Origin: Acidobacteriota bacterium
GTDB taxonomy: Bacteria > Acidobacteriota > Blastocatellia > Pyrinomonadales > Pyrinomonadaceae
Direction: 5' to 3'
Assembly: GCA_003222935.1 (NCBI GenBank)
Contig: QHXL01000283.1
Coordinates: forward strand, 1 to 5,782
Length of the DNA: 5,782 bases
The notes under the pieces are model-generated. The model saw nothing but the letters and a program-made list of their open reading frames with translations. It was not told the origin of the DNA and did not search any database. A program made the translations under genes and the position numbers. Positions 1-4,813 of this stretch are shown piece by piece; the first letter of the stretch is position 1; the number at the start of each line of letters is the position of its first letter.

Positions 1-363
1 CAGTGCCCGTTTGTAGGGTTCCAGGTGTTCTGCGTTGAAGCGAACGTTGTCGAACCACCAGGCATCCGCTTCGTTGAACCATTTAGTGAGAGATGGGTTG
101 TCGAGCTTGTCCCGAGGTACGTAAGCTTCTTCTAGTAACGTGTTGAGGTCCTCGTCGCTCAAGCGCTCGCCGTAGTTCTCAACCAAAGCGGTTGCTTTAG
201 TGTGCGACCAGATCATCGGATCGTTGGTCGCTACGCGTACCTTCCAACGTTTCAACTGCAGGGCAATTTCCGGCTCGCCGGTAAACGGCAAGGCCACTGA
301 AGCAAACTTCAGACGGCGCAGTACGCCTAGTTCAAAACTCAACCACCCATTGGCGAAGTGCAT
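1..363 (-). CDS. Possible D12-like adenine-specific methyltransferase / hypothetical protein (5' part, runs off the left edge)
   Basis: This frame stays open for 121 codons from an ATG at 363-361 to the window edge, so the C-terminus is missing. An in-frame TAG at 378-376, which is also the stop of the upstream HD-GYP gene, leaves no room for a longer start, and a purine-rich AAGAGAG lies just before the ATG. Residues 25-31 (LPFTGEP) followed by a helix with LKRW and then VATNDP (residues 44-49) resemble the SAM-binding motif I (PFxGxG...ND) of D12-class N6-adenine methyltransferases. The second motif glycine is not obvious. The downstream stretch rich in Trp and Asn (WFNEADAWWFDNVRFN, about residues 98-113) is distinctive but not diagnostic. 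The catalytic DPPY-type motif would lie outside the window, so the methyltransferase call is tentative. The gene begins 12 bases after the HD-GYP stop and should share its transcript. It could equally be an uncharacterised lineage-specific protein. Confidence 0.6.
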   Translation of the reverse strand, partial: MHFANGWLSFELGVLRRLKFASVALPFTGEPEIALQLKRWKVRVATNDPMIWSHTKATALVENYGERLSDEDLNTLLEEAYVPRDKLDNPSLTKWFNEADAWWFDNVRFNAEHLEPYKRAL

Positions 364-375
364 AGCTCTCTTGAT

Positions 376-1050
376 CTACCTGAAAGAGGAAAACATATCC
401 CAGCTTGAACTTTCTTTTTCCGGCTGAGGTACAGCAGGAGTTTCCTTTGCAAACGAATCGAGTTCGGATAACAACTCGATCGACAAAAATGCCTTAACCA
501 CGGCAGGGTCGAATTCGATTGCAGCGCGATCGGCCATTTCGCGTCTCGCTATTTCTGCGGTGAATGCCGGACGAAAAGGTCGCGCATCAGTCAAGGCAGC
601 ATATGAATCTGCAACTCTGAGAATACGAGCGGCGAGCGGAATCTCTTCGCGTCGTAGTGCATCCGGATATCCGCGGCCGTTCCACCATTCATGATGCCAG
701 CGAACAAGCAGTTGAGCGGCCCGATCGGCGCCGACTCGAGATGCCTCACGTTCGCCAATCACGGGATGTCTTGCAAGATCGGCACGGTCTTCGTCTGTAA
801 GCGATCCGGCGCGCTGAATGTAGTCGCGCTCCATCGCCACTTCACCAAGATCGTGAAGCAGGGCGGCAACCCTCAGCGAACCTCGATCATGTTTTGCCAG
901 GTGGAAACTCTTGGCAATTTCATCAGCAATTGTCGCGATTCGAAGGCCGTGTGAGTTTTCGTATCGCTCAAATCGATCGGAAGTCTTTGCGAGTTGAACA
1001 AAAGCCTCACCGGCGGCTTTGTCGACTAATTCTGTTGCTTGAGCAGTCAT
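376..1050 (-). CDS. HD-GYP domain protein, putative cyclic-di-GMP phosphodiesterase family
   Basis: A 224-residue soluble protein made almost entirely of one HD-GYP domain, the family that hydrolyses the second messenger cyclic-di-GMP using two or three metal ions. Visible motifs are H34 (start of the domain), H66-D67 in the HD doublet, H95, H119-H120-E121, G125-x-G127-Y128-P129 (the GYP signature) and D148, so the main metal ligands are present. Several non-ligand positions depart from consensus: HDxGK is HDLGE (E70), the Asp before GxGYP is N124, and the usual DxxDALT is DSYAALT (A151). There is no receiver, PAS or membrane segment, so any input must come from a partner. The last 25 residues are a Ser/Pro/Glu-rich tail. 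The ATG at 1050 has only a weak Shine-Dalgarno. It follows the DUF4388-J-TPR gene by 81 bases and precedes the methyltransferase-like gene by 12. Family assignment is firm; activity is not proven. Confidence 0.92.
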   Translation of the reverse strand: MTAQATELVDKAAGEAFVQLAKTSDRFERYENSHGLRIATIADEIAKSFHLAKHDRGSLRVAALLHDLGEVAMERDYIQRAGSLTDEDRADLARHPVIGEREASRVGADRAAQLLVRWHHEWWNGRGYPDALRREEIPLAARILRVADSYAALTDARPFRPAFTAEIARREMADRAAIEFDPAVVKAFLSIELLSELDSFAKETPAVPQPEKESSSWDMFSSFR

Positions 1051-1107
1051 CCAGTTAACGAGTTCGGAAAGTTAAGCCTAATTTCAACACACCCACTCAT
1101 GCACCGC

Positions 1108-1124
1108 AAACGCACAGTGCGTTT
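1108..1124. repeat. Perfect 17-base inverted repeat between the DUF4388-J and HD-GYP genes
   Basis: AAACGCAC, one base, GTGCGTTT: an 8-base perfect inverted repeat. As RNA it would fold as about 6-7 pairs closing a 3-5 base loop. It lies 7 bases past the stop of the minus-strand DUF4388-J gene, where a terminator or attenuator would be expected. On that strand the 3' arm ends in only three T residues and is followed by GCGG, so it is at best a weak intrinsic terminator. It could also be an operator for the HD-GYP gene. Confidence 0.4.
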
Positions 1125-1131
1125 CTGAGTG

Positions 1132-2607
1132 TCATTCCAGACTTTTGAGAAGGTCCCGGGCTTCGCGGTTGTTGCGATCTGCCGCGACCGCCCGTTCAGC
1201 TTCGCCTTTTGCGCGTACCTTGAAACCTAAGTCGCGGTACAGCTCAGCTAACATTATTCTGTACGCGGCATTTTGAGGTTCAAGTCTAACGGCGGCTTGC
1301 AATTCAACTTCGGCCATACGTCTTGTGCTTTCGTGGATAGCCAGCGCCCGGCCATAGTAAGCACGGTATCGAGGTTCATCCGGAACAGCTCGTGCCGCCG
1401 CTCCCAGGAGCCCAATTGCGGCGTTACGCTGTCGGAGTTCGAGCGCGGTTAGACCTTCCTTGAATTGAAGTTCTGCCTGTTTACTGTAAGCATTCTCATT
1501 CGGATCATCGACACCAACTGATTCAGACGTTCCTGTCCCCGCGCCCTTTTTCGACGCACGAGAAACGCTTGCCGCGCGTGATTGTGCGTCCAGTTTTGAG
1601 TCGTATGTCGCTCGCAATCCCGGATCACGCAGCGTGTCGTACGCTTGTGTAATCCGCGCAAACGCCGACTCCACACGACCTAGCACTTCACCAGCAGAAC
1701 GAAACTTATCAGGATGGTACTTCCGGGCAATACTGTAGTACGCGTTCTTCAGTTCCGACATCGTCGTTTGTTGATTCACTCCCAGCACTTCGTAATGCGT
1801 CTCCGCGGCGCTTAATCGATCGAGAAACATTTCAACTGAATCTTCGACCGCCGGTGGGGCTTCCACAAATGTAACGATAGGTTCTTCTTTGACAACTTCT
1901 TTCGGCTGATCGCGAAACGCATGTTTCCAACTAGATCGTTTCAACAAATCAACGAGCGCAAGTGAAAAGATAGCCCGATAGGTCTCTAGTTCATCCAAAC
2001 CACTCAAAGCTTTAAGGTCATTCAGGAGTATTGGCCGATCAACTCGAGAAAGAATGAACACTTCGGAAGGCAGGAGATTAAATGCTGTCGGCGGATTTTC
2101 GACCGGCGCAAATGATTCGTTCGGGTTACGAAATCTGCTTGCAGTGAATTCAAGAGGCAAGCGGCGTCCGGCTTCCAACAGCAAGTTGGACACATCGATT
2201 ATGAAGCTTATCTCTTCATTAAGAAGCGATCGATTGTCGAATTCCCAGGTGCCTTCAGTCCAGAGCGATGCCAGGCGAAGGATGTCGGTCACTTGTTTTG
2301 CCTGGAGTTGATCCGCCTGAGTGCGCGTTGTTTTTTTCTCAGCAAGCAAGGTCTTAATGAGTTGAAAGTCAGAAATGCGAGCACCAAGATGGAGCAAGTC
2401 GTCTTCAGTTACGATCTCCGCTTTTAACAGGTATTCACTTAGACGCAGGCTGCGAACGTTGCAGGCTGCATACATTAACGAACCTGAGTTGAAGTAGATG
2501 ACAACCTTGATCTTGTTGGATTCCAGCCCTAAACGTCCCGACAAATTCTTCAGTGTGAGTTCCCGAATGAGTTCCGGAAGTGAGATTTCGCTAAGTTGAC
2601 CGTTCAT
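1132..2607 (-). CDS. DUF4388 - J domain - TPR multidomain protein
   Basis: Read from the ATG at 2607 this is 491 residues. The order of parts is: an N-terminal DUF4388 (PatA-like) domain, about 1-150, beginning MNGQLSEISLPELI; a winged-helix-like module, about 178-227, of the kind often following DUF4388; an acidic linker; a J domain, about 271-338, with intact HPD at 298-300 (KYHPDKF), the motif that stimulates DnaK ATPase; a Ser/Gly-rich linker; and TPR-like helical repeats, about 380-485, for protein binding. There is no Gly/Phe or zinc-finger region, so this is a type III J protein, not DnaJ itself. An in-frame TTG at 2652 would add 15 residues, but DUF4388 proteins normally begin at this Met, and a TATTAT -10-like box on the minus strand at 2657-2652 would place the TTG upstream of transcription. 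AGTAGG abuts the ATG. DUF4388 proteins are frequent in Acidobacteriota and deltaproteobacteria near signalling genes; the exact role is unknown. Confidence 0.9.
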   Translation of the reverse strand: MNGQLSEISLPELIRELTLKNLSGRLGLESNKIKVVIYFNSGSLMYAACNVRSLRLSEYLLKAEIVTEDDLLHLGARISDFQLIKTLLAEKKTTRTQADQLQAKQVTDILRLASLWTEGTWEFDNRSLLNEEISFIIDVSNLLLEAGRRLPLEFTASRFRNPNESFAPVENPPTAFNLLPSEVFILSRVDRPILLNDLKALSGLDELETYRAIFSLALVDLLKRSSWKHAFRDQPKEVVKEEPIVTFVEAPPAVEDSVEMFLDRLSAAETHYEVLGVNQQTTMSELKNAYYSIARKYHPDKFRSAGEVLGRVESAFARITQAYDTLRDPGLRATYDSKLDAQSRAASVSRASKKGAGTGTSESVGVDDPNENAYSKQAELQFKEGLTALELRQRNAAIGLLGAAARAVPDEPRYRAYYGRALAIHESTRRMAEVELQAAVRLEPQNAAYRIMLAELYRDLGFKVRAKGEAERAVAADRNNREARDLLKSLE

Positions 2608-2795
2608 CCTACTGTCTTGGTGGTACTGGGTGTTGAAGACCAAGGAGTTCAATAATAGCCCAGGGTTAACTGAAACTCGAAACGAGGCTCAGCGCGCGTA
2701 GTGGGCAGATCTGAAGCTTCGGCGTGAAATTAAAACAAAGAGGGAAAGAGAGCCGAGGGGCAGCGCACAAGATTTCCCCTCCTGTCGTACCTTCC

Positions 2796-2807
2796 AGAAA
2801 CGTTTCT
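2796..2807. promoter_or_regulatory. 12-base perfect palindrome abutting the -35 box, possible operator
   Basis: AGAAACGTTTCT is a perfect palindrome that ends one base before TTGACA. If transcription starts about 7 bases after the -10 box, near 2843, its centre lies at about -41.5, the position typical of class II activators. Binding by a repressor is also possible. No protein is identified for it. Confidence 0.35.
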
Positions 2808-2836
2808 TTGACAGCCGCTTAAGTGAATCCTATATT
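2808..2836 (+). promoter_or_regulatory. Sigma-70 type promoter for the kinase-GNAT operon
   Basis: TTGACA at 2808-2813 is a perfect -35 hexamer. It is separated by exactly 17 bases from TATATT at 2831-2836, which has five of six matches to TATAAT. Predicted start of transcription is near 2843, giving a leader of about 57 bases before the ATG at 2900. It lies in a divergent intergenic region and points at the kinase gene. This is by far the best promoter match I saw in the window. Confidence 0.75.
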
Positions 2837-2899
2837 GATTCCAAACGAAACACTGACGACCGTCCCCCGCAAAAAGACCTGAAAGAGGTTTGGATCTTA

Positions 2900-3736
2900 A
2901 TGGGTGAGCAAGCAACCGACGCCGTCGACTACCAGAATGGAAAAGTCGAGGGCGCAAATGAGGAAAGCGCGCACGAGCGAGTAGCCCTTCTTATTGCCGA
3001 ACTGCGGAAACGGACCGCAGAACTTGAAGAGGCTAATCGCGAGTTGCGGCGCGTTTCCCACTACAGGTCTTTGTTCCTGGCTCGAATGTCGCATGAATTG
3101 CGCACGCCACTGACGTCGATTCTGGGCTTCAGTGAAATACTGCTGGACCATGAACCCTTGACCGAAACGCAGCGTCGCTATTGTCAGAAAGTTCAAGACT
3201 CAGGCTTTCAACTTCAAGCCAGTCTGAACCAACTGGTTGATTTGTCGCGCATAGAGGCCGGTGAGACTGAAGTTTTCTTACAGGAATTTTCGCTGCGCGA
3301 GACGCTGCGTGAATCGTGTGCGGCGGTTGCGCGAATGGCTCAGAAGCAGCAAGTGCGGGTCGAGTACGACATGGCGACGGAAATCGCGACGGTCGTTTCC
3401 GATCAGGGAAAGCTGCGACAGGTGATTTTCAACTTTATCGCCTGGGCAGTAAGTCGCAGTCCGGCGGGTGAAGTGGTGCGAATAAATGTCACCCTGGATG
3501 ATCATGGAGTTCTTTCCATCAAGGTTTCGGACCAGGGGTTAGCGCTGCTTGAACCTGCCCACGTCTTCGATCCCGAAGACAACACGCCGGCGCGTGAGCC
3601 AAACATTAATGAGTTGGGAATAATTATCGGCCGAAAGTTGCTGGAGCTAATGGGTGGCACTGTTGTGTTGGAGAATAGAGAGGCGCAAGGTTTGGAAGCT
3701 ACGATTCAAATACGCGCGCGACCACTGAAGGGATAA
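2900..3736 (+). CDS. Soluble histidine-kinase-like protein with degenerate ATP-binding domain
   Basis: A 278-residue protein with no signal peptide or membrane segment. Residues about 25-55 form a short coiled coil rich in Glu, Leu and Arg. A HisKA dimerisation helix follows, with an intact H-box, FLARMSHELRTPL, whose phospho-acceptor is H65. The C-terminal half has the shape of an HATPase_c domain but key sites are altered. The N-box reads N178-F-I-A-W182, so the Mg-binding Asn (N347 in EnvZ) is Trp. The G1 box reads D211-Q-G213-L-A215, losing the second Gly. The G2 region ELGIII keeps one Gly. The ATP lid is short. The D211 that contacts adenine remains. It may not autophosphorylate, and could act as a phosphotransfer partner, phosphatase or scaffold. 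AGAGG at 2884-2888 is a plausible Shine-Dalgarno, 11 bases from the ATG. The strong promoter at 2808-2836 drives it, and the GNAT gene follows by 9 bases. Confidence 0.88.
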   Translation: MGEQATDAVDYQNGKVEGANEESAHERVALLIAELRKRTAELEEANRELRRVSHYRSLFLARMSHELRTPLTSILGFSEILLDHEPLTETQRRYCQKVQDSGFQLQASLNQLVDLSRIEAGETEVFLQEFSLRETLRESCAAVARMAQKQQVRVEYDMATEIATVVSDQGKLRQVIFNFIAWAVSRSPAGEVVRINVTLDDHGVLSIKVSDQGLALLEPAHVFDPEDNTPAREPNINELGIIIGRKLLELMGGTVVLENREAQGLEATIQIRARPLKG

Positions 3737-3745
3737 CTACTGCGG

Positions 3746-4480
3746 ATGGATGAAACAGTCGTACGTGAGTGCACCACGATTGAAGAATTTGACAATTGTA
3801 TTGACTTACAGCGCGAGGCATTTGGACTCCCCGATATTGAGATCTCACCCAGGCGACATTTAATCGTCTCTCGCCAGGCTGGCGGTTGGACCCTCGGCGC
3901 CTTCGTGGGAAACAGAATGGTTGGATTCGTTCATCACCTGGCTGCCGTGCGGGACGATAATGAGATCTTTGGTTACTCGCATATGATGGCAGTAGCCCGG
4001 GACTATCAGAACAAGGGCGTCGGCGCACGTTTGAAATGGGCCCAACGTGAACGAGCGATGAACGAGGGTCGCAAATACATCAAGTGGACCTGGGATCCGA
4101 TGCAGGCCCGGAATGCGCATTTCAATCTGAATCGACTCGGTGTGTTGGTTGAGAGTTACGGTGACAATTTTTATGGCACTGATTACAACGCGGATCCAGA
4201 CCAGGCCGTAGACGATTTACCTGGCCTGCAAAGTGATCGGTTGTTTGCCAATTGTTCAAGAGGCGAAGAAGCTGCTGTTCAGTCCAAGCCAGTCAGCGCG
4301 GTTGCTATACCAGCTGAATGGTCGACTCTCATTCGCGACGACGTCGAGAAAGCTCGTGCAGAACAGGTCCGAGTTAGGGATGAGTTCAAGCAGGCATTTG
4401 CAGAACAGTTAGTTTGCGCAGGATTTGAGCGTGGCCAGGAGCAGTCGAGATACTTGCTCTACAGCCGCGATAGTGTCTAA
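3746..4480 (+). CDS. GNAT-family acyltransferase, COG3375-like
   Basis: A 244-residue cytoplasmic protein of the GNAT fold, which moves an acyl group from acyl-CoA to an amine. Motif A, the CoA pyrophosphate loop, is visible as Q88-N-K-G91-V-G93 in DYQNKGVGARL. It is followed by IKWTWDP (112-118) and NAHFNLNRLGV (123-133), the stretch I associate with the COG3375 'predicted GNAT' group. The C-terminal ~80 residues (about 165-244) continue past the GNAT core and are less conserved. The substrate cannot be read from sequence. In some bacteria related GNATs act as N-succinyltransferases on D-amino acids together with an N-succinylamino acid racemase and an M20 desuccinylase; an M20 homologue follows here but no racemase is in the window. 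The gene starts 9 bases after the kinase stop with no terminator between, so the two share a transcript. No clear terminator follows its stop. Confidence 0.87.
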   Translation: MDETVVRECTTIEEFDNCIDLQREAFGLPDIEISPRRHLIVSRQAGGWTLGAFVGNRMVGFVHHLAAVRDDNEIFGYSHMMAVARDYQNKGVGARLKWAQRERAMNEGRKYIKWTWDPMQARNAHFNLNRLGVLVESYGDNFYGTDYNADPDQAVDDLPGLQSDRLFANCSRGEEAAVQSKPVSAVAIPAEWSTLIRDDVEKARAEQVRVRDEFKQAFAEQLVCAGFERGQEQSRYLLYSRDSV

Positions 4481-4543
4481 AACGTTTAATTAAGTGCATG
4501 GCCTTTTCGTGTTGTTTAGTGTGACGCACGTAGATCGTTTCCT

Positions 4544-4678
4544 CCGCCGCAAAAAGACGATCGACGAAGTAACACGAACGAAATCTTTGCTGATTCAGAG
4601 CTTCCTTTAGTTGGTCAGCCCGGGCGACTCCCTAATTATGGTTTTCACCAAGTTTGATCGTTACGTAGATCGTCACGC
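4544..4678 (+). repeat. Tandem duplication, copy 1 (135 bases)
   Basis: Base-for-base identical to 4679-4813, directly adjacent, with period 135. It carries leader sequence, an ATG at 4638 and the first 13 codons of the M20 gene (MVFTKFDRYVDRH), then runs into copy 2. Translated from 4638, the frame meets TAG at 4743-4745 after 35 codons, so this copy gives only a stub. A similar GTAGATCGT occurs at 4530-4538 before this copy and again at 4665-4673 near its end, which could have primed the duplication by slippage. Perfect identity suggests a very recent event or an assembly error. Confidence 0.93.
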
Positions 4679-4813
4679 CCGCCGCAAAAAGACGATCGAC
4701 GAAGTAACACGAACGAAATCTTTGCTGATTCAGAGCTTCCTTTAGTTGGTCAGCCCGGGCGACTCCCTAATTATGGTTTTCACCAAGTTTGATCGTTACG
4801 TAGATCGTCACGC
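4679..4813 (+). repeat. Tandem duplication, copy 2 (135 bases), overlapping the M20 start
   Basis: This second identical unit contains the ATG at 4773 that leads into the full M20 reading frame. The match ends at 4813; the next base differs from the start of copy 2 (A at 4814 against C at 4679). The unit also carries GATCGTC and GACGATC segments that can pair across the junction (4668-4674 with 4691-4697), enclosing 16 bases. The stretch 4481-4543 before the repeats holds no gene or clear terminator that I can support. Confidence 0.93.

Noticed and set aside
2608..2652. TTG-started 15-residue extension of the DUF4388-J protein
   Set aside because: DUF4388 domains normally begin at the internal Met, and the extension would start inside a likely -10 box; ATG at 2607 preferred.
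2730..2957. Minus-strand 75-codon frame in the divergent intergenic region
   Set aside because: Overlaps the strong promoter and the kinase start, and its Arg-rich composition and lack of family resemblance suggest chance.
3699..4028. Minus-strand frame of 109 codons opposite the kinase end and GNAT start
   Set aside because: Antisense to two genes with clear domain motifs and rich in Arg/Pro/Ser, typical of a shadow frame.
4480..4493. AAACGTTT and TTAATTAA palindromes just after the GNAT stop; AAACGTTT also occurs inside the palindrome at 2796-2807
   Set aside because: Short self-complementary strings with no stem long enough or T-tract for a terminator; the shared 8-mer is suggestive but too short to claim a common operator.
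2867..4558. Shared 12-mer CCGCAAAAAGAC before the kinase gene (about 2867) and in the repeat units (4547, 4682)
   Set aside because: About one such 12-base match is expected by chance in a window this size, and the contexts otherwise differ.
4494..4610. Open frame from GTG through the first repeat copy (38 codons), and an open minus-strand reading of the same stretch without a start codon
   Set aside because: No recognisable family, no convincing ribosome binding site, and the minus reading runs antisense into the GNAT gene. Not supportable as a gene.
4638..4745. 35-codon frame starting MVFTKFDRYVDRH in the first repeat copy
   Set aside because: It is a by-product of the tandem duplication: the M20 N-terminus joined to leader sequence and ending at TAG. 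No independent coding evidence, so it is treated under the repeat and not as a gene.
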